DNA of 64,000 bases. It comes from Streptomyces sp. RKAG293. GTDB taxonomy: Bacteria; Actinomycetota; Actinomycetes; Streptomycetales; Streptomycetaceae. Of the stretch, positions 52,038 through 59,678 are shown in pieces (positions within the stretch are counted from its first letter, which is position 1; each line of letters starts with the position of its first letter). The notes under the pieces were generated by a model. That model saw nothing but the letters and a program-made list of their open reading frames with translations, ran no database searches and was not told the origin of the DNA. Location of the stretch: positions 4,997,501-5,061,500 of the forward strand of contig NZ_JAJOZB010000001.1 in NCBI RefSeq assembly GCF_023701745.1, in the 5' to 3' direction. A program made the translations under genes and the position numbers.

Positions 52038-53050
52038 CCGACCAGTCGATCGCGTCGCAGGACGAGAAGCCGCAGGACGTGGAAGCACAGAACGTGGAAC
52101 CGCAGGCCGAGAAGCCGCAGGACGTGGAACCGCAGGACGCCGAACCCCAGGACGCCGAAACCCAGGACGCCGAACCCCAGGCCGTGGAGCCCGAGCCGCA
52201 GCCTGAGCCCGCTGCCGAAGGCGTTCCGCCGGTGCCGCCCCTCCCGGTGGCCCCGCCGTCGGCGGACCCCTGGGCCGCCCCCGTGCTGCCCGTCGAACCG
52301 AAGAAGCCGCGCCGTGTGCTCCGCGCGGTGCTGCGCTGGACGTCGGCCGTGCTGGTCTTCGGCGCGCTCGGCGGCGGCGTCGCCTACGGGATCACCCAGC
52401 CCGAGCGCACCAGGATCCCAGGGCTGGAGACACCTGACGACGGCCGCTGGACCTATCAGCCGCTCGCCCTGCCGAAACTGCCCGCAGGCAAGCCGGCGGT
52501 GGGTGAGGACCAGCTCAACCGCGGTGGTCGCCACTACGCGGACTTGCGATCGCTCCTGCTGCCCGCCCCGGAGGGCGCCACGCCCGATCCGGCGTTCCCC
52601 GGCGCGAAGGGCTGGCTGCCCACCGACAAGTACCTCACGTTGTTCGACAAGGACACCCAGGCCCCGCAGCGCGGGTTCCTCACCCAGGAGGGGCTGCGCC
52701 ACATCGCGGCCCGCGCCTGGACCATGCCGGACGGCACACGCGCCGAGACCTACCTGCTGCAGTTCTCCAGTGCGGCGTACAGCGATCGCTACCGCATCGA
52801 TTTCAACACCACCCACTTGGCACAGGCGCCCGACGTGCGGAGTGACCTCGACTCCGCGCTGGGTGCCGGCGAGGCCGGCGCGTCGATCCTGTACGCGTTC
52901 GAAGGGCAGGGCCCGCACGGGACCCGGGTGCGGTATGCGTTCATCTCCGCGGGCGACACGATCGGCGTCGTCGTCCTGTCCCACAAGGACACGATGCCGG
53001 TGGTGCCGTTCCGGCAGACGATCACGCTCCAGGCTCAGCTCCTCGGCTGA
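52034..53050 (+). CDS. Single-pass membrane protein, paralogue 4 of 4
   Basis: A 338-residue protein. The tail is a degenerate EPQDAE/EPQDVE acidic repeat (about 10-52), then Pro-rich sequence, a basic KKPRR patch, a membrane span (about 100-120) and an external domain starting RHYADLRSLLLPAPEGATPD and ending RQTITLQAQLLG. It overlaps paralogue 3 (ATGA). The stop codon is followed at once by nine copies of a 9-bp repeat resembling its own terminal sequence. Family unknown. Confidence 0.83.
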   Translation: MTDQSIASQDEKPQDVEAQNVEPQAEKPQDVEPQDAEPQDAETQDAEPQAVEPEPQPEPAAEGVPPVPPLPVAPPSADPWAAPVLPVEPKKPRRVLRAVLRWTSAVLVFGALGGGVAYGITQPERTRIPGLETPDDGRWTYQPLALPKLPAGKPAVGEDQLNRGGRHYADLRSLLLPAPEGATPDPAFPGAKGWLPTDKYLTLFDKDTQAPQRGFLTQEGLRHIAARAWTMPDGTRAETYLLQFSSAAYSDRYRIDFNTTHLAQAPDVRSDLDSALGAGEAGASILYAFEGQGPHGTRVRYAFISAGDTIGVVVLSHKDTMPVVPFRQTITLQAQLLG

Positions 53051-53131
53051 AGCGGCCGGAGCGGCCGGAGCGGCCGGAGCGGCCGGAGCGGCCGGAGCGG
53101 CCGAAGCGGCTGAAGCGGCTGAAGCGGCCGG
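53051..53131. repeat. 9-bp tandem repeat, nine copies, abutting a stop codon
   Basis: Nine copies of a 9-bp unit (AGCGGCCGG with AGCGGCTGA variants) begin directly after the TGA of paralogue 4. The gene end itself (CTCGGCTGA) matches the unit AGCGGCTGA at seven of nine positions, so the array probably grew from the stop region. Confidence 0.92.
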
Positions 53132-53279
53132 AGCCCGCCGAAGAAGCCCACGTAGCGGCCATCCGGGCCCGTCCCGGCCCGCCACGGCCACGGGGACGCA
53201 CCTCACAGCGCCGTCCCCGTGGCCGCCGACTAGACTCGTCCCCGGTCCATTACCGCTTGCCTGCCCGAGGAGCACACTC

Positions 53280-53384
53280 GTGCGTATTGAGTACATCTTC
53301 GACGCCTTGCTCGTCCTGGTCTGCCTCGGCGTCGCCGCGTTCTCCGTCTTCGCGGTGGCGAAGCTGTACCAGGGCCAGCGCTGA
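53280..53384 (+). CDS. 34-residue membrane microprotein
   Basis: A GTG-initiated frame with GAGGAG 7 nt upstream encodes MRIEYIFDALLV through AVAKLYQGQR. It has a short acidic N-terminus, one hydrophobic span of about 18 residues (LLVLVCLGVAAFSVFAVA) and a basic C-terminus. The ribosome site, complete single-span architecture and position 37 nt before the nitrobindin-like gene argue that it is real. Standard gene callers would miss it by size. No family is recognised. It could be a partner of the four membrane proteins upstream or a small regulatory membrane protein. Confidence 0.72.
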   Translation: MRIEYIFDALLVLVCLGVAAFSVFAVAKLYQGQR

Positions 53385-53421
53385 CCTCGGCCGCACGGAC
53401 AACGGAACAGGGCACCACACC

Positions 53422-53985
53422 ATGATCGAGATCCCGTCCGACCTTCACCCGGACCTCGTCCCGCTCGTCTTCCTCCTCGGCAGGTGGGAGGGCGCGGGCG
53501 TGTACGACTTCCCCGGCGCCGAGAAGTGCAACTTCGGGCAGGAGGTGACGTTCAGCCACGACGGCCGCTCCTTCCTCGAGTACACCTCCCACACCTGGGT
53601 GCTGGACGCCGAGGGCAAGAAGCTGCGCCCGCTGGAGAACGAGAGCGGCTTCTGGCGGATCGACAAGGACCGCAAGGTCGATGTCACCATCACCCGTGAC
53701 GAGGGCGTCATCGAGATCTGGACCGGCGAGCTGGCCGACCAGAAGCCGCAGATCGACATCGTCACGGACGCCGTCGCCCGGCTGCCCGAGGCCCCGGAGT
53801 ACTCCGGCGGCAAGCGGCTCTACGGCTACGTCCACAGCGACCTGATGTGGGTCGGCGAGAAGGCCACCCCGGCCGTCACGCTGCGCCCGTACATGTCCGC
53901 GCACCTGAAGAAGGTCGTGGACCCGCGTGAGTGGGCGAAGGACCTCAAGGACCTCCCCGACGACGGGATCGCCTTCTTCAAGTAG
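53422..53985 (+). CDS. Nitrobindin-like heme-binding beta-barrel protein
   Basis: A 187-residue protein of the FABP-like nitrobindin family (DUF1794/THAP4-type), a beta barrel that binds heme b and nitric oxide or detoxifies peroxynitrite. The diagnostic start LLGRWEGAGVYDFPG (about 18-32) and a C-terminal His region (MSAHLKKV, the usual axial-ligand position) are present. ATG 53422. It is followed by 14-bp repeats and then the nur gene on the same strand. Confidence 0.9.
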   Translation: MIEIPSDLHPDLVPLVFLLGRWEGAGVYDFPGAEKCNFGQEVTFSHDGRSFLEYTSHTWVLDAEGKKLRPLENESGFWRIDKDRKVDVTITRDEGVIEIWTGELADQKPQIDIVTDAVARLPEAPEYSGGKRLYGYVHSDLMWVGEKATPAVTLRPYMSAHLKKVVDPREWAKDLKDLPDDGIAFFK

Positions 53986-54038
53986 GACCCGCAGCGGTGG
54001 GACCCGCCGGATAGGACCCGCCAGGCGGGACCCCCGCC
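53986..54038. repeat. 14-15-bp tandem repeat after the nitrobindin stop
   Basis: About 3.5 copies of a unit of type GACCCGCCGGATAG, beginning with the base after the TAG stop. The second copy itself contains TAG. Confidence 0.75.
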
Positions 54039-54094
54039 GAAGCCCCGCTTCGGCCCTCGCGGCAGCCGGGATCCACAGCCCTACACTGGGGGCT

Positions 54095-54532
54095 GTGGTG
54101 ACCACCGACTGGAAGAGCGATCTGCGGCAGCGCGGCTACCGGCTGACCCCGCAGCGGCAGCTTGTCCTGGAGGCCGTGGACGCTCTGGAGCACGCGACTC
54201 CGGACGAGCTGCTCACCGAGGTACGCAGGACCGCCTCCGGCATCAACATCTCCACCGTCTACCGGACGCTGGAGCTGCTGGAGGAGCTGGGCCTGGTCAG
54301 TCACGCCCACCTCGGACACGGCGCCCCGACGTACCACCTCGCGGACCGGCACCACCACATGCACCTGGTGTGCCGGGACTGCGGCTCCGTCACCGAGGCC
54401 GAGGTGACGCTCGCCGAACCGCTCACCGAGGGGCTGCGCGAGGCGTTCGGCTTCGAGACGGACATGAAGCACTTCGCGATCTTCGGCCGCTGCGCCGCCT
54501 GCACCGCGAAGGCTTCCGCCGACGGGTCGTAG
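54095..54532 (+). CDS. nur: Fur-family nickel-responsive regulator Nur
   Basis: A 145-residue Fur-family repressor. With the GTG at 54095 as residue 1 the metal ligands fall exactly where I recall them for S. coelicolor Nur: M-site His33, His86, His88 and His90; nickel site His70, His72 and His126. Structural Cys pairs are at 93/96 and 133/136. The HTH segment is GINISTVYRTLELLEELGLV. Nur controls nickel uptake and the nickel/iron superoxide dismutase switch. GGGGG precedes the start. The next gene begins 10 nt after the stop. Confidence 0.95.
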   Translation: MVTTDWKSDLRQRGYRLTPQRQLVLEAVDALEHATPDELLTEVRRTASGINISTVYRTLELLEELGLVSHAHLGHGAPTYHLADRHHHMHLVCRDCGSVTEAEVTLAEPLTEGLREAFGFETDMKHFAIFGRCAACTAKASADGS

Positions 54533-54542
54533 GCTTATCGCC

Positions 54543-55520
54543 ATGACCGCCATGTCGAAGAGTCCCTTGCTGTCGCTTCCCGGTGCCGTCCCCGCAGAGG
54601 GGCCGGACGAGGGTGTCGCCGGACACTACGGCGACCTGTTCCGCGAACAGCGCGCGCTCGCCGACGGGACGGGCTTCGTGGACCTGTCGCACCGCGGCGT
54701 CCTCACCGTCAGTGGCGAGGACCGTCTCGCCTGGCTGCACCTGCTGATCACCCAGCACGTCGAGCAGCTTCCCGCCCACCACGCCACCGAGGCGCTGGTC
54801 CTCACCGCGCACGGTCACATCGAGCACGCGCTCTACCTCGTGGACGACGGCACGACGACCTGGATCCACGTGGAGCCCGGCACACAGGGCGCCCTGCTCG
54901 CCTATCTGGAGAGCATGAAGTTCTTCTACAAGGTCGAGGCGGCCGACGCGTCGGAGCAGTACGCGATCGTCTATCTGCCCGCGGGCGCCATCACGGCCGT
55001 CCCGGAGGGCTGGGCCGTCCGCGAGACGTCCTACGGCCGGGACGTCTTCGTGCCGCGCGCCGAGCTGGAGTCCTTCGCGGCCGGCGCGGGCCGGCCGATC
55101 GGGTCGCTGTCGCTGGAGGCGCTGCGGATCGAGGCACACCGGCCGCGGCTGGGCCTGGAGACCGACCACCGCACCATTCCGCACGAGCTGGGCTGGCTGG
55201 AGACCGCCGTCCACCTGCAGAAGGGCTGCTACCGGGGACAGGAGACGGTCGCCCGGGTGCACAACCTGGGCAAGCCCCCGCGCCGCCTGGTCTTCCTGCA
55301 CCTGGACGGCAGCGAGGTGAAGCTCCCGCCGCACGGGTCCCCGGTCCGGATCGCCTCCGAGGGCGAGGAGAGCCGGCAGATCGGCTTCATCACGTCCTCC
55401 GCCCGGCACTGGGAGCTGGGCCCGATCGCGCTGGCCCTGGTGAAGCGCAACACGGCGGCGGACGCGACGCTGCTGGCCGACACGACGGTCGCGTCGCAGG
55501 AGATCGTCGTCGCGCCGTAG
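54543..55520 (+). CDS. YgfZ/GcvT-like folate-binding protein
   Basis: A 325-residue protein of the YgfZ (tetrahydrofolate-dependent) family that supports iron-sulfur cluster assembly or repair. The signature KGCYRGQE, with its conserved Cys, is present (about residue 225). The GcvT-like fold begins FVDLSHRGVLTVSGEDRL. ATG 54543 is 10 nt after nur, so the two may be cotranscribed. The coding frame ends just before the convergent dtd gene. Confidence 0.93.
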   Translation: MTAMSKSPLLSLPGAVPAEGPDEGVAGHYGDLFREQRALADGTGFVDLSHRGVLTVSGEDRLAWLHLLITQHVEQLPAHHATEALVLTAHGHIEHALYLVDDGTTTWIHVEPGTQGALLAYLESMKFFYKVEAADASEQYAIVYLPAGAITAVPEGWAVRETSYGRDVFVPRAELESFAAGAGRPIGSLSLEALRIEAHRPRLGLETDHRTIPHELGWLETAVHLQKGCYRGQETVARVHNLGKPPRRLVFLHLDGSEVKLPPHGSPVRIASEGEESRQIGFITSSARHWELGPIALALVKRNTAADATLLADTTVASQEIVVAP

Positions 55521-55555
55521 TCCACTGCGGTGACCGCCGCGGTGATCGCCGCGTC

Positions 55556-55577
55556 ATCAGATGTCGATCAGATGTCG
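55556..55577. repeat. 11-bp tandem duplication spanning the dtd stop
   Basis: ATCAGATGTCG occurs twice in direct succession. The second copy (55567-55577) covers the dtd stop codon (TGA, read as TCA at 55568-55570) and its last codons. The first copy is immediately downstream of that gene. Confidence 0.88.
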
Positions 55578-55993
55578 ATGACCAGGGTGAACGGGCCGTC
55601 GTTCGTCAGCGAGACCTTCATGTCCGCGCCGAACCGGCCCGTTTCCACGTCCGCGCCCAGCGCGCGCAGCTGCTTCACCACCTCGTCGACGAGCGGCTCG
55701 GCGATCCCGCCCGGCGCGGCGGCGTTCCAGGTGGGGCGGCGCCCCTTACGGGCGTCACCGTAAAGCGTGAACTGGCTGATGACGAGCAGCGGGCCGCCGA
55801 TGTCCGAGCAGGACTTCTCGTCCGGCAGGATGCGCAGGCTCCACAACTTGCGGGCCAGCTGCGCCGCCTTCTCCGGGGTGTCCTCGTGCGTCACCCCCAC
55901 CAGAACGCACAATCCCGGTCCGGTGATCGACCCGACCGTCTCTCCGCCGACCACGACACTCGCTTCACTGACCCGTTGGGCAACCGCTCGCAT
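55568..55993 (-). CDS. dtd: D-aminoacyl-tRNA deacylase
   Basis: A 141-residue editing enzyme that removes D-amino acids from tRNA. The family motifs SQFTLYGD (about 80-87) and the C-terminal NDGPFTLVIDI (including the GP cis-proline) are present. ATG 55993 starts MRAVAQRVSEASV, the canonical N-terminus. The open frame continues far upstream opposite the asparaginase gene, but that is an artefact of GC bias. It converges on the YgfZ-like gene. Confidence 0.97.
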   Translation of the reverse strand: MRAVAQRVSEASVVVGGETVGSITGPGLCVLVGVTHEDTPEKAAQLARKLWSLRILPDEKSCSDIGGPLLVISQFTLYGDARKGRRPTWNAAAPGGIAEPLVDEVVKQLRALGADVETGRFGADMKVSLTNDGPFTLVIDI

Positions 55994-56191
55994 ACGGGCA
56001 TTGTCCCGTGCATGTGCCAACACCACTCGCACGGGTGAGGGGGCGCACGCGACCGCAGGTCGTACGCCCGGTTGGACGCCAAGCACGCCCGCCGTCGGGG
56101 CCGTTCGGGTGCAGAGTCGCTGCGGGGTGTCCGCAGGCAGTGGGACCATCGGAACCTGGGCGGCTCCGGCCGCGACGAGGGGACGACAGGC

Positions 56192-56824
56192 ATGACCACA
56201 CCCGGCGCTGGAGAGACATCCGGTACCACCGCACCGATCGCACCGACCGCGCCCATCGAGAAGGGCCATCACATGCTGAAGGCCGACGCACTGGGGCCGC
56301 GGCCCCCGGGTCCGCGCAGCCCGCTCGCCGCGGACGTCCCGGAGCCCGAGATGGGGGCGCTGGGCCTCGGCACCCTGCGCACCCTGCGACGCGACGCGCA
56401 GCAGGAGGAAGCGGATCTGTCGTATCTGCGCCGGCTGCTGCACGGCCGGATCGACATCCTGCGGGCGGAGCTGGGGCGCCGCACGGCACCGGACGCTCCG
56501 CTGCTGGACCGGCTGCCGGAGATCCTCACCGACGCGCCGTCCCGGCACCGCTCCTCCGCCCGGCACGTGACGCTGGGCACGCCGCTCACCGAGCGGGTGC
56601 GGCGGCTCGCCGAGGAGATGCTCGCCGAGGTCGAACTGTCGGACCTCGACGCCCGGACGGACCAGGACCTGCACGAGGGGATGGGCCGACTCGTCCGCCA
56701 TGAGCAGCAGGTCTCCCGGCGCCGGCAGACCCTCCAGCGGACGGTCGACGGCTGCAGCGCGGAGATCACCCGCAGATACCGTGACGGGGAAGCAAGCGTG
56801 GACGACCTGCTCGCCGAGGGCTGA
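56192..56824 (+). CDS. rsiG: Anti-sigma-WhiG factor RsiG (c-di-GMP dependent)
   Basis: A 210-residue coiled-coil protein. I recognise it by two copies of the c-di-GMP motif E-x3-S-x2-R-x3-Q-x3-D, one per antiparallel helix. The C-terminal copy is perfect (Glu171, Ser175, Arg178, Gln182, Asp186). The N-terminal copy is Glu73, Ser77, Arg80, His84, Asp88, with His for Gln. In Streptomyces RsiG sequesters sigma WhiG when loaded with c-di-GMP and so delays sporulation. ATG 56192 is chosen by homologous length. The frame is open 40 codons further upstream. A 12-bp tandem array follows the gene. Confidence 0.9.
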   Translation: MTTPGAGETSGTTAPIAPTAPIEKGHHMLKADALGPRPPGPRSPLAADVPEPEMGALGLGTLRTLRRDAQQEEADLSYLRRLLHGRIDILRAELGRRTAPDAPLLDRLPEILTDAPSRHRSSARHVTLGTPLTERVRRLAEEMLAEVELSDLDARTDQDLHEGMGRLVRHEQQVSRRRQTLQRTVDGCSAEITRRYRDGEASVDDLLAEG

Positions 56825-56853
56825 CGGCGATGATGACGGGACACCCGCAGCGG

Positions 56854-56937
56854 CAGACCGGGACCCGGGCCGGGACGCGGGCCGGGACGCGGGCCGGGGC
56901 GCAGACCGGAGCTCGGGCCGGGGCGCGGGCCGGGGCG
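56854..56937. repeat. 12-bp tandem repeat, seven copies, before the asparaginase gene
   Basis: Seven consecutive 12-bp units (CGGGCCGGGACG/CGGGCCGGGGCG, with two diverged copies starting CAGACC) fill the gap after rsiG. Because 12 is a multiple of 3, the asparaginase frame stays open through them (GRDAGRGA-like peptide), which blurs the start. Confidence 0.9.
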
Positions 56938-56942
56938 CGGGT

Positions 56943-57899
56943 TTGAGCGCGGTGGAGCGTCCGCATCCGGTGCTGGCGGAGGTCGTCCGGTCGGGCTTCG
57001 TGGAGGGGCTGCACCGCGGCTCGCTGGTCGTGCTGGACGCGGACGGCCGCGTCGGGCCGACGCTCGGAGACGTGACGTCGCCGGTCTTTCCCCGGTCGTG
57101 CAACAAGCCGATGCAGGCGGCGGCGATGCTGCGGGCCGGGGTCGCCCTGGACGGCGAACTGCTGGCGCTCGCCGCGGCCAGCCACTCGGGGGAGCCGTTC
57201 CATGTGGAGGGCGTAAGGAAGATCCTGGCGGGCGCGGGCCTGACCGAGTCGGCGCTGCGCAACCCCCCGGACCTGCCCGTGGACGTCGAGGCGGCCGAGC
57301 AGTGGCTGCGGGCCGGCGGCGGCCGCGAGCGGATCCTCATGAACTGTTCCGGCAAGCACGCCGCGATGCTCACCGCCTGCGTGGTCAACGGCTGGCCCCT
57401 GGAGACGTATCCGGACCCCGGCCATCCGCTGCAACGCCTGGTGCTGGACGTGTTGTCCGACCTGAGCGGCGAACCGGTCGAGCGGGTGGGCGTCGACGGC
57501 TGCGGGGCGCCGGTCGCGGCGCTGAGCCTCACCGGGCTGGCGCGCGCCTTCGCCCGCTGCGTCGGCGCGCCCGAGGGCACCCCGGAGCGGAAGGTGGCCG
57601 ACGCGATGCGGGCGCACCCCGAGTACGTCGCGGGCACCCGGCGGTCGGACACCTGGCTGATGCGGGAGATCCCGGGCGCGCTCGCCAAGGTGGGCGCGGA
57701 GGCCGTCCAGGCGGTGGCGCTGCCGGACGGCCGGGCGCTGGCCTTCAAGATCGACGACGGCGGCAGACGGGCGCTCGGGCCGGTGCTGGCAAGGGCGTTG
57801 GAGCTGATGGGAGTGGACTCGCCGGTGCTCGCCCGGATCGCCGACTCGCCGCTGCTGGGCGGCGGGGAACGGGTCGGCGAGGTGCGCGCGGTCTTCTGA
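56943..57899 (+). CDS. Asparaginase, Rhizobium-type (type II/ReAV-like)
   Basis: A 318-residue asparaginase of the family typified by the R. etli ReAV enzyme, which hydrolyses L-asparagine to aspartate and ammonia. Family residues are visible: PRSCNKPMQ, SHSGEP, the Cys-x2-Lys of MNCSGKHAAM and the partner Cys in DGCGAPV, which bind metal in ReAV. TTG 56943 gives LSAVERPHPV. GTG 56952 is equally possible, and the frame stays open through the repeat array upstream. There is no signal peptide, so it is cytoplasmic. It could supply ammonia or remove asparagine. Confidence 0.88.
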   Translation: MSAVERPHPVLAEVVRSGFVEGLHRGSLVVLDADGRVGPTLGDVTSPVFPRSCNKPMQAAAMLRAGVALDGELLALAAASHSGEPFHVEGVRKILAGAGLTESALRNPPDLPVDVEAAEQWLRAGGGRERILMNCSGKHAAMLTACVVNGWPLETYPDPGHPLQRLVLDVLSDLSGEPVERVGVDGCGAPVAALSLTGLARAFARCVGAPEGTPERKVADAMRAHPEYVAGTRRSDTWLMREIPGALAKVGAEAVQAVALPDGRALAFKIDDGGRRALGPVLARALELMGVDSPVLARIADSPLLGGGERVGEVRAVF

Positions 57900-58017
57900 G
57901 GACCGGCCGGGCGCCGGCGGGCAATCCGCCGTCGCCCGGCGGACCGGTCACGTCAACCGCCCCTCCTCCGCCGAAAATCCGGATGCGCGTCGCCCCGCGG
58001 CCGCCTACGTTCGGGAG

Positions 58018-59262
58018 ATGAGCCCCGACCTCCGCACCCTCGCCGAATCCGATCTGCCGGAATGGCTCCGCGCACTGAACAACGCGTTCCTGATGCCGCC
58101 GACCGTCGCCCCGGAGGAGGTCGCGGCCCGCAGGCCGGGGATCGACCTGGAGCGGACCCAGGGCGTGTTCGACGAGGGCCGCTGCGTGGCCACCTTCCGC
58201 AGCATGCCGCGTGAGCTCACCGTGCCGGGCGGCGGGCTGCTCGCCGCCAGCGCCGTCACCAACGTCTCGGTCACCGCGACGCACCGCAGGCGCGGGCTGG
58301 CGACCCGCATGATGTCGCGCGACCTGACGGACGCCAAGGAGCGCGGCGAGGCGGTGGCGATCCTGATCGCCGCCGAGTACCCGATCTACGGCCGCTACGG
58401 TTTCGGCCCCGCGACGTGGATCAACGAGTGGGACGTCGACGTCCCCCGGTCCGGTCTCGACCGCCGCTGGGCGGGGCCCGCCGAGGGCCGGGTCGATCTG
58501 ATGACGCCCGCCGAGGTCCGCAAGATCGGCCCCGAACTCCATGAGCGGGTCCGGCGGCTGACGCCCGGCGCGATCGACCGCACCGACCGGTGGTGGGACC
58601 TGGACACCGGGCAGCTGGTCTTCCCGTCCAACCCCTGGAAGGAACTCTTCTACGCGGTGTACCGGGACGCCGCCGGCCGGGTCGACGGCCTGGCCACGTA
58701 CACGATCAAGGAACACCGGTGGTCGAACAAGTTCCCCAACGTGACGCTGGAGACGGGCAAGCTGATCGCGGCCTCCCCGGCCGCCGAGCTCGCGCTGTGG
58801 CGCTACCTGCTCTCCGTCGACTGGGTCACCGAGCTGAAGTCCGGCTACCGCGCCCCGGACGACATCCTGCCCCTGCTGCTCGGCGACCCGCGCGCCGCCA
58901 GGACCGAGACGAACGCCGACTTCATGTGGCTCCGCGTCCTCGACACCCCGCGCGCCCTGGAGGCCCGCACGTACACCGGCGCCGGTTCCCTCGTCCTGGA
59001 CCTGCACGACGCCGCGGACCTGGCCGGCGGCCGCTTCCGCCTGGAGACGGACGCCGACGGCGGGGCCGTCTGCACCCCGACCCGTGACGACGCCGACCTC
59101 TCCCTCGACATCGCCGAGCTGGGAACGCTGTACCTGGGCGACGAATCCGTCCTGCGGCTGACCGCCCTGGGCCGCGTCACCGAGGAACGCCCCGGAGCGG
59201 CAACCCGCGCGGACACCCTCTTCCGCACCCCCCGCCGCCCCTGGACCCCGGACGGCTTCTGA
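58018..59262 (+). CDS. Eis-like GNAT acetyltransferase
   Basis: A 414-residue protein of the Eis family: an N-terminal GNAT domain with the acetyl-CoA loop VTATHRRRGLATRMM (about 85-99), a second GNAT-like domain, and a C-terminal SCP2-like domain. The free C-terminal carboxylate (DGF end) is catalytic in Eis. Mycobacterial Eis acetylates aminoglycosides and proteins. Here the substrate is unknown. No ribosome site precedes ATG 58018. Instead a TACGTT -10-like hexamer lies 6 nt upstream (58006-58011), so the mRNA may be leaderless. Confidence 0.9.
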   Translation: MSPDLRTLAESDLPEWLRALNNAFLMPPTVAPEEVAARRPGIDLERTQGVFDEGRCVATFRSMPRELTVPGGGLLAASAVTNVSVTATHRRRGLATRMMSRDLTDAKERGEAVAILIAAEYPIYGRYGFGPATWINEWDVDVPRSGLDRRWAGPAEGRVDLMTPAEVRKIGPELHERVRRLTPGAIDRTDRWWDLDTGQLVFPSNPWKELFYAVYRDAAGRVDGLATYTIKEHRWSNKFPNVTLETGKLIAASPAAELALWRYLLSVDWVTELKSGYRAPDDILPLLLGDPRAARTETNADFMWLRVLDTPRALEARTYTGAGSLVLDLHDAADLAGGRFRLETDADGGAVCTPTRDDADLSLDIAELGTLYLGDESVLRLTALGRVTEERPGAATRADTLFRTPRRPWTPDGF

Positions 59263-59285
59263 CCGCCGGGCCCCACGGGGGCGGC

Positions 59286-59444
59286 CTACTGCGCCATCAG
59301 GATGGCGATCCCGGTGAGCGCGATGCAGGTGTAGGTCGTACCCCGGTCCTTGCGGTCAAGGGCGATCAGTCCGAAGACGACAGCCCAGGCGGCGCCGTAC
59401 CTCCACTGGACGAACTGCTCGAAAGCGAATCCGAGAACGGGCAT
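59286..59444 (-). CDS. Small two-span membrane protein
   Basis: A 52-residue frame from ATG 59444 with AAGGAGG about 10 nt upstream. It reads MPVLGFAFEQFVQWRYGAAW and then two short hydrophobic stretches separated by DRKDRGTTY. A strong ribosome site and regular composition support it. The open frame further upstream is not coding. It diverges from the GntR regulator across about 230 nt of A/T-richer DNA with palindromes, so it may be that regulator's target. Function unknown. Confidence 0.68.
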   Translation of the reverse strand: MPVLGFAFEQFVQWRYGAAWAVVFGLIALDRKDRGTTYTCIALTGIAILMAQ

Positions 59445-59609
59445 GGCAGGTCCCTCCTTCGTGGCGCTGAGCGGTGGCAGAAGGCGGGTGGTGGCGGTAT
59501 GTCCCGTACGCCGTTGGACGGTTGATGACGCTGACCCCCGTTGCGCCAACTTCGACAACTCGTCTGCAAGTCAGAAGTCGACTGAGCTACTACTTCGTGT
59601 TTTCCCCAG

Positions 59610-59654
59610 TTGACTGAGATCCACAAACTCGAGTCAGTCAACTCCCATAAGTTG
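59610..59654. promoter_or_regulatory. Palindromes upstream of the GntR gene
   Basis: TTGACTGA (59610-59617) and TCAGTCAA (59634-59641) form a perfect inverted repeat with a 16-nt spacer. Partly overlapping it, CAACT (59639-59643) and AGTTG (59650-59654) form a second with a 6-nt spacer. They lie 25-70 nt before the regulator start and are candidate autoregulatory operators. Confidence 0.6.
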
Positions 59655-59678
59655 ATGGAGAGTTGTAGCCTGGAGTGC

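Noticed and set aside
56994..57748. Upstream extension of the dtd frame (to 726 codons) opposite the asparaginase
   Set aside because: D-aminoacyl-tRNA deacylases are about 145 residues and start MRAV at 55993. The extension is antisense noise.
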